Shown here in pieces: positions 50,743-60,088 of a stretch of DNA of 64,000 bases. Source of the DNA: Nonlabens ulvanivorans (GTDB lineage Bacteria; Bacteroidota; Bacteroidia; Flavobacteriales; Flavobacteriaceae); contig NZ_BBMK01000004.1 in the NCBI RefSeq assembly GCF_000755285.1, positions 124,001-188,000 on the forward strand, given 5' to 3'. Within the stretch, counting starts at the first letter, position 1. Each line of letters opens with the position of its first letter. The notes beneath the pieces are model-generated. The model searched no databases. It was given only the letters and a program-made list of their open reading frames with translations, and was not told the DNA's origin. The translations under genes were made by a program, and so were the position numbers.

Positions 50743-50767
50743 ATTTATAATTAAAGATAGACCTAAT

Positions 50768-52728
50768 TTAAAATTGGTACCTCACTCCTACTTTATATGT
50801 TCTACCTCTAGTTTGATATCCAAATAATTCTTGGAAATCAGTATCTGTAACGTTGTTGATTCCAGCAAAAATGTAGCCGGTACATTTTTTAACCCGTAAG
50901 TTAGGTCTAGATCCACTGTATGATAACTGCTCAATATCACAGCATCATTAGTAAATGTATTTGAGTTAAAGAAAGAATCTCCTCTATCATCATTGTACTG
51001 ATATCTTAAGGTTATAAATCCTCTTGTGATAGCTTCAATTCTTGCACTAGCATTAACTTTGTGTTTTGGTATACGGCGCAATAAAGATTGATCATTACGT
51101 TCTATAAAACTATAGTTTGCTGTCAGCATTAATTTATCAAACAATGTGGTCTGACCACTAACTTCTATACCTTTTGCAGTTAATTCTTCATCTACATTCT
51201 GATATTGAGAGATGAAATTAACAGGATCAATAGTTACGAATTGTACAAGATTGTTTTCGTCACGTTGAAAAGCACTTACGGTGACTGTACTACTACCTTT
51301 AGTCCAAGATAAACCAGCTTCAAGGGTAGTATTTTCTTCTGGTTCTAACTCGTCATTACCAAAACCGGCAGCATATAACTGAAATAAAGATGGCGTGATG
51401 TAAGCAGTGCTATAGCTTCCATAAACTTTAATAGCAGATTTACCTACATCAAATCTATAAGATGGATTTAAATTATAAACCAACTGTCCATCATAGTTAC
51501 TATGCTTATTATAACGAGCACCAGCATTCACATTAAGACCAAAATCACTGATGTAAACAACATTTAAATACGGATCATAAATCTGTGCGTTAACGTCATC
51601 TTTATCAGCATTTTGTTCAAAACTGGAACTGCCAAATGGGATACTAAAATCCTCATAACGATCCGTTCTAAAATTAAAACCTAGAATCGTTTTCAAACTT
51701 GTAGATCCTCCTAGATCAAATGTATATTTGTTATATAAATCTAGAGAATAACCATCTGCATTATAAAGTGATGGAAAACTACTTCTAGTGTCACGACGTG
51801 TATGTGTACTCACATCTGTATAAACCAGTTCTCCTTTATCAGAATATTTCCAGTTTACATTTGTTCCCCATCGTACCTGACGGCTATAGGTTTCATTATT
51901 TGCGTCCACTAATGTAAAATCATCAAATTCGGCAGTATATTCATCAAAAGACAAATAACTAGAAAGTTTAAAGTTTTTTCTGTTATCATATCCTATCCTA
52001 CCTAATAAGTTGACCCTATTAAAGTCGTCAGACTCGTTAGGTGACGCTCCATCTGCAGCTTCGGCAGCACTTAGCCCACCATTAGTTGCTTGATGATTAA
52101 AACCAACTCCATAAGTCAAACCATTTTTTGCAGTACCTTGTAATTGTACGCTATTAGTAAACTCATCGGGACCATTATTAGCTTGTTCCACGCTTTTATT
52201 TGTACCTATAAATGAGGCAACAGTTACACGCACACCAGTTACTGGAGACTTGCGCAGCTTGATATTAATTACAGCAGTACTAGCATTTGCACCATATAAA
52301 GTACTCGCAGCTCCTTTAAGTATTTCTATTTCCTCGATTTGATTAAGGTCTACTAATCTTATATCAAACTCGTTACTGATGTTACTCGCATCACTCACTT
52401 GAGCACCATCTATTAAAAACGCTACCTGTCTAGTGCTACTACCACGTACAAAATAGCCAAGATTCTGGCCAGCATTACTGCGTGCACCATTCATTTCAAT
52501 ACCAGCATATTGATTTAATAAATCTGCAAGACTTGCTGCACTTTGCGCTTCAATGTCTGATCTGGTGATTTTGATAACAGGTTTACCGCTATCTTTTCTT
52601 GTTAATTCAAATTTAGAATCAGCACTAATAAGTACTTGATCCAGCTTAGTTGAAGTGGAGTCTACTTGTGCAATTCCCGACACAGCAGCTACCATCATAG
52701 CGCTCATGGCAATGATTTTTTTGTTCAT
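50768..52728 (-). CDS. btuB: TonB-dependent vitamin B12 receptor BtuB (frameshifted 3' end)
   Basis: An outer-membrane receptor of about 653 residues for cobalamin. I place the start at Met 52728 (NKKIIAMSAMMVAAVSG signal peptide); a longer frame reaching 52815 would include the riboswitch expression platform. The plug domain has KPVIKITRSDIEAQ (TonB box region), LNQYAGIEMNG and LKGAASTLYGANASTAVI. The 3' end is out of frame: a missing T in the run at 50884-50888 hides FAGINNVTDTDFQELFGYQ and the terminal RYQF (stop 50768-50770). With the riboswitch and the btuFCD genes this is a B12 uptake system. Confidence 0.85.
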
Positions 52729-52861
52729 TTTAATGATTTTAAATACGGGAAAAGAGAAGAGAAACCTTATCAAGCACGGTACTAATGGATGATCATATAA
52801 GAAAGGATCAACCATTAACGTTACTTAAAAGACTCGCCACCTCTATCCCGAAGGTTAACAA

Positions 52862-53022
52862 TTAGTTTGTGTAAGCTGGCAGGTCTCCTGACTTATTTAT
52901 TTCTATCGCCTTCCCAAGTCCAGGACTCAGTGACTTTTGATAGAAATCTCTACGAGACATCTTGTTAAAAGATGTAAATTTTACAGTTGCGGGAACAGTT
53001 CTAGATTTACACTAGATTCCCT
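52862..53022 (-). ncRNA. cobalamin riboswitch upstream of btuB
   Basis: On the minus strand the B12 box GTCAGGAGACCTGCC lies at 52892-52878, preceded by GGGAAGG, the P3-side TTCCCGCAACTGTA (52995-52982) and GTCACTG; these are the conserved core elements of the cobalamin aptamer. The AT-rich expression platform (52861-52830) contains a C/T-rich hairpin before the btuB ATG. It should repress btuB when B12 is plentiful. A degenerate palindrome copy lies at the 5' end of the transcript (53049-53064). Confidence 0.9.
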
Positions 53023-53048
53023 TTTAATTCTATAATCTTCTTATATCT

Positions 53049-53064
53049 CGCTTTCGCGAAAGCA
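53049..53064. repeat. near-perfect copy of 16-bp palindrome
   Basis: CGCTTTCGCGAAAGCA, 15 of 16 positions; lies in the intergenic region between btuB leader and btuF. Confidence 0.8.
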
Positions 53065-53130
53065 TAATCCAACTAGAGAAACCAATTTTACACGGCAAAT
53101 GTATGCTAATAATAGTATTTTTGAAGCGCT

Positions 53131-54288
53131 ATGAAGAACTTATATTTTCTCTTATTTTCCATATTGTTGATCACGTCGTGCAAAAACAATGAAATATCAA
53201 CAACCACAGAAAATGTAAAAATATCAGAGGACGATTACACAGATGTAGATATTAACTATGCCACTGGATTTAGTATCGACGCCACAGAAACTGGATATTA
53301 TATTACGATTAAAAATCCATGGCCAGAAGCAGATCTAGAATACTCTTTTAAATTAGAAAAAAGTACATCAATAGAGCGCCGTGTGCCAGAACCTGATGCT
53401 CCTCAAATCATTACAATACCATTGCAAAAAGTCATACTGAGTTCTACAACTCATATACCACCAGTCGTTTTACTTGATGAGCAATTTTCAATTATAGGAT
53501 TTCCTGGTACTGATTATATTAGCGATACCAGCGTTAGAGCGCTTATCGATAATGGTCGTATTGAAGAACTAGGACAAAACCAGACCATAAGCGTTGAAAA
53601 AGTGGTGACCATGCAACCAGATTTAGTAATGGCATATGGTATCGACGGCGATAATCCTACTTATGAATCTATTCAAAAAGCTGGAACACCGGTTATATAT
53701 AATGGAGACTGGATAGAGAAACATCCATTAGGTAAAGCAGAGTGGATTAAGCTATTCGGTGTTTTATATGGGAAAGAAAAAGAAGCCGATCGTATTTTTA
53801 AAGAAATTGAGAAAGAATATCTTGAGACCAAAAAACTTGCTCAATTCTTGGAATCACCTAGCATCATTGCAGGTGCTACATGGAAAGATACTTGGTATCT
53901 ACCTTATGGAAACTCATGGCAAGGTAAAATTATTGCAGATGCACATGGTGATTACATCTATGCAAATACCACAGGTACAGGTTCTTTATCATATAATGTA
54001 GAACGTGTGCTTACAGATGCGCAAAATGCTGACATCTGGATAGCACCTGGGCAGTATACCAGCTATAAAGCCATGGAGGAAGATAATAGCGCTTACAGCC
54101 AGTTTGATGCCTTCAAAAATAAACAGGTCTATACCTTTGCACTAAATGTAGGTGCACGTGGTGGTGTTACTTATTATGAAGAGGCTTCTATGAGACCAGA
54201 TTTAGTATTAAAAGATCTGGTTAAAATATTGCATCCTAATAGTTTACCGCAACATCAACTCTACTTTTTTAAGCCACTTAACGATTGA
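53131..54288 (+). CDS. btuF: vitamin B12 ABC transporter substrate-binding lipoprotein
   Basis: A 385-residue helical-backbone (class III) binding protein with lipobox LLITSC (Cys near residue 17). SFIV-type start replaced by IISTTHIPPVV-like segment, then VSVEKVVTMQPDLVMAYG (here TISVEKVV), and ADRIFKEIEKEY. It is divergent from the riboswitch-controlled btuB and translationally coupled to the permease (stop TGA inside TTGA). It delivers cobalamin to the BtuCD-like transporter; iron-siderophore specificity is the alternative, but the location favours B12. Confidence 0.8.
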   Translation: MKNLYFLLFSILLITSCKNNEISTTTENVKISEDDYTDVDINYATGFSIDATETGYYITIKNPWPEADLEYSFKLEKSTSIERRVPEPDAPQIITIPLQKVILSSTTHIPPVVLLDEQFSIIGFPGTDYISDTSVRALIDNGRIEELGQNQTISVEKVVTMQPDLVMAYGIDGDNPTYESIQKAGTPVIYNGDWIEKHPLGKAEWIKLFGVLYGKEKEADRIFKEIEKEYLETKKLAQFLESPSIIAGATWKDTWYLPYGNSWQGKIIADAHGDYIYANTTGTGSLSYNVERVLTDAQNADIWIAPGQYTSYKAMEEDNSAYSQFDAFKNKQVYTFALNVGARGGVTYYEEASMRPDLVLKDLVKILHPNSLPQHQLYFFKPLND

Positions 54289-55286
54289 AAAATAAAGTCC
54301 TTTTTTTATTAATCATAGCTGTCATTGTACTATTTATAACAGACATATGTCTGGGCACTGTGTTTATTAAACCTCATAAGATTTGGGACGTATTGATAGG
54401 CGCAAATAATAGCACATCAGAGAATTATATTATCACCCAAATGCGTTTACCACGTGCCGTAATGGCTATTTTAACTGGTGCTGGACTTGCGATTGCTGGA
54501 TTATTAATGCAAACACTTTTTAGAAATCCTCTAGCAGGACCATTTGTATTGGGTATATCATCTGGTGCAGGATTAGGAGTCGCATTTGTTGTTATGGGCA
54601 GTGCTGTATTAGGTATAAGTGCAGTGTCTGGATTAGGACTTGTCACGGCTAGTGTCATAGGTAGTATATTGGTGATGATGCTTATTATTCTCATGTCATT
54701 GCGCATTAAGGATACTATGGGATTACTTATCGTTGGGTTAATGGTAGGAAGCCTAAGTAGCGCTGTAGTTGGTATTTTATCATATTTCAGTTCTAGTGAG
54801 CAATTGAAACGATATGTATTCTGGTCTTTGGGTAGTTTAGGTAATCTTGAATGGAGCGATATTTTAATTTTGACGATTATTTTGTTGATTTCTAGCTTAC
54901 TAGTAATTATCATATTAAAACCACTCAATGCGATGTTGTTAGGTGAGATCTATGCTCGCAGTTTAGGAATCAATATAAAGTCTACTAGATGGATCATTAT
55001 AATCATTACTAGTTTATTGGCTGGTAGCATAACCGCATTTGCAGGACCTATAGCATTTATAGGACTTGCGGTACCTCATCTAGCACGATTGTTATTACCT
55101 ACGGTTAATCATAAAATATTAATTCCTACCGCTGTTTTACTAGGTGCATCGCTCCTATTAGCTTGTGATATTATATCACAATTACCTTTTTCAAATTACT
55201 CGTTACCCATTAATGCAGTGACGTCATTACTAGGCGCGCCATTGGTAATTTGGCTCATATTAAGAAAACGTAATCTACATTTTTAA
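54285..55286 (+). CDS. btuC: cobalamin ABC transporter permease
   Basis: A 333-residue FecCD-family permease starting at TTG that overlaps the btuF stop. TQMRLPRAVMAILTGAGLAIAGLLMQ, NPLAGPFVLGISSGAGLG and GPIAFIGLAVPHLARLL are the family blocks, with about ten membrane helices. Overlaps the ATPase gene by one base. Specificity by neighbours. Confidence 0.85.
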   Translation: MKNKVLFLLIIAVIVLFITDICLGTVFIKPHKIWDVLIGANNSTSENYIITQMRLPRAVMAILTGAGLAIAGLLMQTLFRNPLAGPFVLGISSGAGLGVAFVVMGSAVLGISAVSGLGLVTASVIGSILVMMLIILMSLRIKDTMGLLIVGLMVGSLSSAVVGILSYFSSSEQLKRYVFWSLGSLGNLEWSDILILTIILLISSLLVIIILKPLNAMLLGEIYARSLGINIKSTRWIIIIITSLLAGSITAFAGPIAFIGLAVPHLARLLLPTVNHKILIPTAVLLGASLLLACDIISQLPFSNYSLPINAVTSLLGAPLVIWLILRKRNLHF

Positions 55287-56065
55287 TGATCTGTTTAGAG
55301 CACATACAGATAGGATATGGTCATTGTGTTATTGCACAAAATGATAATGATATCGCTTGCGCTAAAGGTAAATTCATCACACTTATAGGTGCTAATGGAA
55401 CTGGTAAATCTACCTTGCTACGTGCTATTTCTAACAACCAACATGTTATTAAAGGTACTATTCACATAAACAACATTAACATAAATAATATTAGTGATTT
55501 AGACAAATCAAAATCTATTGCTGTTGTTCTTACTAATCGTGAGTTCAGTCAGTTCTTAACTGTTGAAGAAGTCTTATATTTAAGTCGTGCACCTTACACT
55601 AATTTTATAGGAAAGCTTACACCATCAGATATCGCTTTTGTAGAGGAGATCATGACTGATTTTGAGATCTTAAAAATGAGATCACGTAGGTTATCGACAT
55701 TAAGTGATGGACAATTGCAACGTGTACTTATCGCTAGAGCATTAGTTCAGGACACACCTTATATTTTAATGGATGAGCCTACCAGTCATCTCGATGTACA
55801 TCATAAAGCAGAAATCTTACTGAAACTTAGAGATTACTGCCATCAACATCAAAAGTGTATCATATTCTCTAGTCATGAGTTAAGCATAGCTCTAGCATTA
55901 GCAGACGAAGTACTCGCCATACATGATTTAAAACTTACTCATCAAAGTAAAGCTGAATTCATAGCAACAGGTATGCTCGCGAAAATGTTTCCATCACCAT
56001 TATTAGATTTTAAAGATGGATTGTTGGGATTGAAAATAAACGATGATAAATCTAAAACCCCATAA
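55286..56065 (+). CDS. btuD: cobalamin ABC transporter ATPase
   Basis: A 259-residue ATPase: Walker A GANGTGKSTLL, Q-loop region, signature LSDGQLQRVLIARAL, Walker B YILMDEPTSHLD, and SSHE of the H-loop. Its start overlaps the permease stop. Completes the btuFCD operon. Confidence 0.88.
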   Translation: MICLEHIQIGYGHCVIAQNDNDIACAKGKFITLIGANGTGKSTLLRAISNNQHVIKGTIHINNININNISDLDKSKSIAVVLTNREFSQFLTVEEVLYLSRAPYTNFIGKLTPSDIAFVEEIMTDFEILKMRSRRLSTLSDGQLQRVLIARALVQDTPYILMDEPTSHLDVHHKAEILLKLRDYCHQHQKCIIFSSHELSIALALADEVLAIHDLKLTHQSKAEFIATGMLAKMFPSPLLDFKDGLLGLKINDDKSKTP

Positions 56066-56111
56066 TTTTAAATTTTTAAATCTTTTGCAACCACTTTATT
56101 AATCCCAGTAT

Positions 56112-56576
56112 ATGAAAAAACTAATCACCTTAATAATACTTACGATTACCTTAATAGGCTGTGATAGCATTACAGGAGAAGAAATAGGTCGACTAGCTAT
56201 TAACGAAATAAGTACCGGAAAGGATCATAAAATCTTAAAAGAATTTACAGTAGACCTTAAAAAGGGTGATGAAATGGGCATATGGTCCGATATGGATATA
56301 GAGTATAATGGTGAGGTTACCTTAACCTTTAAGCTGACAATGTTTAAGAATAGTAAAAGAATCGCCACCATAGATATTGACCCTACTGATAAATACATTA
56401 CCATAGGTGAAATGCAAAAAAGTGTCAACGGTAAAACAGACTGGAGTTTTCTAGGAAAAAATACCTCTTTAACCATAGATGATGATGCTACTTATACATT
56501 TAAAGGAATTCTAGTAGCTACAAAAAATCCTACGTTACGTATTAATCAAGCTGAAGTTGTTTTCAAAAAGAGTTAG
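56112..56576 (+). CDS. hypothetical lipoprotein
   Basis: A 154-residue protein with lipobox TLIGC (Cys near residue 17). The mature part is beta-rich (NGEVTLTFKLTMFK, ATIDIDPTDK, TYTFKGILVATKNP). No family recognised. It starts 46 bases after btuD and may be read from the same transcript. Confidence 0.6.
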   Translation: MKKLITLIILTITLIGCDSITGEEIGRLAINEISTGKDHKILKEFTVDLKKGDEMGIWSDMDIEYNGEVTLTFKLTMFKNSKRIATIDIDPTDKYITIGEMQKSVNGKTDWSFLGKNTSLTIDDDATYTFKGILVATKNPTLRINQAEVVFKKS

Positions 56577-56628
56577 CATAACATAGAGCTTATTAAAGCT
56601 TTTATTATTTTTCCAGAGTTTTTACTGA

Positions 56629-57009
56629 ATGATAAACAAATTAAGAATGATTTATAAAGGATTCAGATTCATCTTTACATTTTCAATACTTCTAGTAATC
56701 ACCAGTTGCAACCCTAATAAATTTAAAGAAAAGGCAAATCAACAGTTTGGTGACCAGCATTTTAAAACAGCAATCTCTCTTATCGAGTTGCATAATTTAA
56801 GAGAAGGTAGTTATCCACAATCATTAGATAGTTTAAAATATATAGGTGATTGGGATAAAATAATATTTACTTCGGTAAAATATAAAAAGCTAAATAATGG
56901 TTATCAACTAGACTTAACCAATGGATGGATAGGTAAACCTAAAGAATTAAGCTATCCTGATGAATTCTGGAAAGGACTCGGATTAGTAAAATCTAACATG
57001 AAAAAGTAG
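56629..57009 (+). CDS. hypothetical lipoprotein
   Basis: A 126-residue protein with signal ending VITSC (Cys near residue 27). GDQHFKTAISLIELHNLREGSYPQSLDSLKYIGDWD in my reading resembles the C-terminal domain of type II pseudopilins (an ISLIELHKLR-YP-LDSL pattern), but there is no pilin N-terminus. Function unknown. Confidence 0.55.
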   Translation: MINKLRMIYKGFRFIFTFSILLVITSCNPNKFKEKANQQFGDQHFKTAISLIELHNLREGSYPQSLDSLKYIGDWDKIIFTSVKYKKLNNGYQLDLTNGWIGKPKELSYPDEFWKGLGLVKSNMKK

Positions 57010-57073
57010 TCGCAATAACAGCTTTTGATTGAACTACAATCTTTTCAATTTAGAATTTCATTAAATTAGATTC

Positions 57074-57531
57074 ATGAATAGAGACAAAAAACCATTGTAT
57101 CGAAAAGTAAACACACGTGCAAGAGGTGTCATTCACAATTTTGGAAGTGATTTTAAATATTCTAGAAATAAGAAGCGAGAAACAGTAGAACAGACCAAAG
57201 GCTCTATGCACGGTAAAAAAGAAAGAGGACTTGATTACACTCCTTTATTCAGATTTCTACTATCTAAGGTTGGAAAGAATTGGGATGATATATTTAGTGA
57301 GGCTAGTTCAAGACTTGATAAGACAGAACCTATATTTTGGATTGTGGCACTAGATGAAAATGAAAAAGAAGAATATGTAAGAACTGGAGAATCTTCTTTT
57401 TCTCTGGATTGTATGTTGATGTGGAAAATAACTTACAATTAACCAATCCAAAATTAATAGCCAAAGACATGATCCCATTCTGCAGTTGCTGCACACATAC
57501 TTTAAATGGAAAAGTATTTGGAACGGAATAG
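57074..57531 (+). CDS. hypothetical protein with Cys-rich end (frameshifted)
   Basis: Starts MNRDKKPLYRKVNTRARGV. The first frame ends at 57442, but one base missing near 57400-57412 (TTT-TCT-[T]CT-GGA) continues the protein as GLYVDVENNLQLTNPK and ends MIPFCSCCTHTLNGKVFG with stop at 57531, for about 152 residues. The closing CSCC suggests a metal site. Basic N-terminus, no signal. No family recognised. Confidence 0.5.
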
Positions 57532-57607
57532 AGCTTGTAAATTTGATTATAGGACTATTACAAATATCATTTTTTGACTCTTAATCACACATTAAAAAGA
57601 TCCAACC

Positions 57608-57976
57608 ATGGAAGTAACCACTGAGAAAAATGAGAAAGTAGCCCAAATGATTTTTGGGTCTGTTTATCCACACTACTTGAGTAGAATAGTAAAAAATGGA
57701 AGAACTAAGGAAGAATTAGATCAGGTTATAGAATGGCTAACTGGTTATGATTCAAATCGTGTCCAAACCTTGATTGATGAAAAAATAACCTTTGAAACCT
57801 TTTATAATGAAGCAAATATGCATCCCAACGCTCATTTAATTAAAGGTGTTATCTGTGGATACCGTATTGAGGATATTGAAGATGATTTTCTAATCTATAG
57901 ACGATGTAGATATTTAGACAAACTAGTAGATGAACTTGCCAAAGTTCGTAAAATGGAAAAAATCATGCGTAAATAA
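57608..57976 (+). CDS. DUF2200 family protein
   Basis: A 122-residue helical protein. NEKVAQMIFGSVYPHYLSRIVKNGRTKEELDQVIEWLTGYD (recognised in whole, quoted in part) and MHPNAHLIKGVICGYRIEDI are diagnostic for DUF2200. Function unknown; cytoplasmic. Confidence 0.9.
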   Translation: MEVTTEKNEKVAQMIFGSVYPHYLSRIVKNGRTKEELDQVIEWLTGYDSNRVQTLIDEKITFETFYNEANMHPNAHLIKGVICGYRIEDIEDDFLIYRRCRYLDKLVDELAKVRKMEKIMRK

Positions 57977-57984
57977 TTCTATCC

Positions 57985-58341
57985 ATGCGCTATAAAAATA
58001 TCGTAAAAACCATATTGCTATGGTTACCTAGTATTCCCGTTATTATCTTCTTTGTGCAAAATGCATTTGAAAAAATAGTAAAGCACGATCAACTAGATAA
58101 AATAGGCACGAGCCCTACTCTACTTTTCACAACTGGTTTAGTTTTACTGATAGCTATCGGGCTATTTATATATCATAGAACCATACTTTATGGAACACTC
58201 ATTTTAAGTCTTTATATGACAGCTATTGTAGCAATACATATCCATAAAGGAAAAGGCTTTTATCTAACCATGTTGATTATTATTGGAACTTTAGTGGCTG
58301 GATGGTTAAGAAAAACCTATTTACCCATCAAGCCAGATTAA
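57985..58341 (+). CDS. hypothetical four-helix membrane protein
   Basis: A 118-residue protein with four hydrophobic segments (about residues 10-23, 45-62, 66-84 and 90-107) and a basic C-terminus, resembling DoxX/MauE-type small membrane proteins in outline only. It begins 8 bases after the DUF2200 gene. Confidence 0.6.
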   Translation: MRYKNIVKTILLWLPSIPVIIFFVQNAFEKIVKHDQLDKIGTSPTLLFTTGLVLLIAIGLFIYHRTILYGTLILSLYMTAIVAIHIHKGKGFYLTMLIIIGTLVAGWLRKTYLPIKPD

Positions 58342-58403
58342 CGATAATCCATGAGTCGTTACCTATTTTAAGCATTAAATTTGTAATGTAAATTAAATAC
58401 TTC

Positions 58404-59087
58404 ATGTCTATTAACAATCGTATTCTATTTGAAGATAATCACCTTATCGCCGTGAACAAGCAATCTGGTGATTTGGTACAAGGCGATAAAACAGGTGATG
58501 TCATTTTACCTGATATGATTAAAGAATACATTGCTGTAAAATATGATAAACCAGGAGCCGTCTTTCTAGGAGTTACACATAGACTGGATCGTCCTACTAG
58601 TGGCGTGGTGGTTTTTGCTCGCACCTCAAAGGCGCTACCTCGCATGAACAAGTTATTTGCTGATCACGAGACTCGCAAGACCTATTGGGCTGTTGTGGAA
58701 GGTACAACGCCCAAAAATCAAGATCGATTGATACATCACTTAGTACGCAATACAAAGCAAAATAAAAGTTATGCTCACGATCATGCCGTACCTAATTCCA
58801 AAGAAGCCATTCTATCTTATAAAGTTGTTCAAAAACTGGATCGATATACCTTATTAGAAATAGCTCTAGAAACTGGTAGACATCACCAGATCAGAGCACA
58901 ATTGAGTAAAATAGGCTGCGTGATTAAAGGTGATTTAAAATATGGTGCAAGACGCAGTAATAAAGATGGCAGCATACATTTACACGCACGCCAGTTAGAA
59001 TTTATTCATCCTGTTAAGAAAGAACCCGTAAAGATAATTGCGCCAGCTCCTGTTGGTGACGCGATATGGAAAGCTGTTTCTAAATAG
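58404..59087 (+). CDS. RluA family pseudouridine synthase
   Basis: A 227-residue rRNA/tRNA pseudouridine synthase. The catalytic motif THRLDRPTSGVVVFAR contains the Asp nucleophile; LETGRHHQIRAQLS is the RNA-binding Arg/His block. No S4 domain, so it belongs to the short RluA-type forms. Substrate position unknown. Confidence 0.9.
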   Translation: MSINNRILFEDNHLIAVNKQSGDLVQGDKTGDVILPDMIKEYIAVKYDKPGAVFLGVTHRLDRPTSGVVVFARTSKALPRMNKLFADHETRKTYWAVVEGTTPKNQDRLIHHLVRNTKQNKSYAHDHAVPNSKEAILSYKVVQKLDRYTLLEIALETGRHHQIRAQLSKIGCVIKGDLKYGARRSNKDGSIHLHARQLEFIHPVKKEPVKIIAPAPVGDAIWKAVSK

Positions 59088-59170
59088 TATATAGTAAGCA
59101 ATTAGTTCTAACATAAAATTGGCTAGAGATCAAAAGCTATGGTCTTATTTTAGTGATCAAATTGAACTAA

Positions 59171-60088
59171 ATGAAATCACTTAAAATTGCTTTAGATTGG
59201 ACACCTAATGCAAATCATGTTGGCTTCTATGTAGCTCAGCAAATGGGTTTTTATAAAAATGCTGGTATCGACCTACAAATAATACATGCTGGAGAAGATC
59301 ATTATAAAATCACACCTGCAAAAAAGGTAGAACTAGGATTAGTAGACTTTGCTTTGTGTCCACTAGAAAGTGTAATGAGCTATCAGACTAAAGCAATTCC
59401 TTTTTCGCTTCAAGCGATAGCAACACTTTTTAAAGAAGACCTAAGTGCCATAGTGTGTAAATCTAGTAGCGGTATTAAATCACCTAAAAATTTAGATGGT
59501 AAATCTTATGCCAGCTATAAGGCACGATATGAAGATGCTATCATAAAACAAATGATAATTAATGATGGTGGTTCTGGCTCTATAGAACTCCAATATCCCG
59601 ATAAGTTGGGTATATGGAATACGATAGAAAATAATCAGGTAGACGCAACGTGGATCTTTATGAATTGGGAAGGCGTTATAGCGCAACAACAAGGTCTTGA
59701 TCTAACTACATTTAAATTAAAAGATTATCATATTCCATATTCTTACTCGCCTGTTATCGTAGTTGATAGTAATACCATAAAAGAACAAGAATCGGTATAT
59801 TCAAATTTTCTTAATGCCACTAAATTAGGCTATTTATATGCTCAAGAAAATCCAGATCAAGCCTCACAAATTTTAAAATCACACTTACCAGAAGCAGATA
59901 AATCTATCGATTTAATGAAGTGTATTAAAATTACGTGTGAAGCTATAGGTGATAAAAAAAGTTGGGGGGGAATTATGGAACCTTCAAGAGTAAATGAGTT
60001 TTTAAAATGGCTACAAGAACATCAGTTAGAAAACCATAATCTTAAGGCAGATTCACTATTTACAAATTCATTACTAATACATCACTAA
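59171..60088 (+). CDS. THI5/NMT1-like protein without signal peptide
   Basis: A 305-residue binding-protein fold of the NMT1/THI5 family. LKIALDWTPNANHVGFYVAQQMGFYKNAGI is the family start; YQ-Thi5 catalytic His (H66 in yeast numbering) falls at PLES, where Glu stands, and the CCCFC iron motif is absent, so HMP-P synthesis by suicide chemistry is not expected. A periplasmic ThiY role is also unlikely because there is no signal peptide and no ABC partner. A G7 run (59964-59970) adds a Gly (SWGGIM). Next gene is an aldehyde dehydrogenase (overlap one base). Confidence 0.72.
   Translation: MKSLKIALDWTPNANHVGFYVAQQMGFYKNAGIDLQIIHAGEDHYKITPAKKVELGLVDFALCPLESVMSYQTKAIPFSLQAIATLFKEDLSAIVCKSSSGIKSPKNLDGKSYASYKARYEDAIIKQMIINDGGSGSIELQYPDKLGIWNTIENNQVDATWIFMNWEGVIAQQQGLDLTTFKLKDYHIPYSYSPVIVVDSNTIKEQESVYSNFLNATKLGYLYAQENPDQASQILKSHLPEADKSIDLMKCIKITCEAIGDKKSWGGIMEPSRVNEFLKWLQEHQLENHNLKADSLFTNSLLIHH

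Noticed and set aside
52729..52815. Longer N-terminus of BtuB
   Set aside because: The frame from 52815 adds 29 residues before the signal peptide and runs through the riboswitch expression platform, so Met 52728 is preferred.
54425..54928. 167-codon minus-strand frame in btuC
   Set aside because: It is a shadow of the permease helices, rich in Ile/Pro/Asn, with no family resemblance.
57585..57610. Possible tRNA or other structured RNA
   Set aside because: I looked for cloverleaf-like segments in the gaps and saw none; the sequence there is AT-rich and without paired arms.
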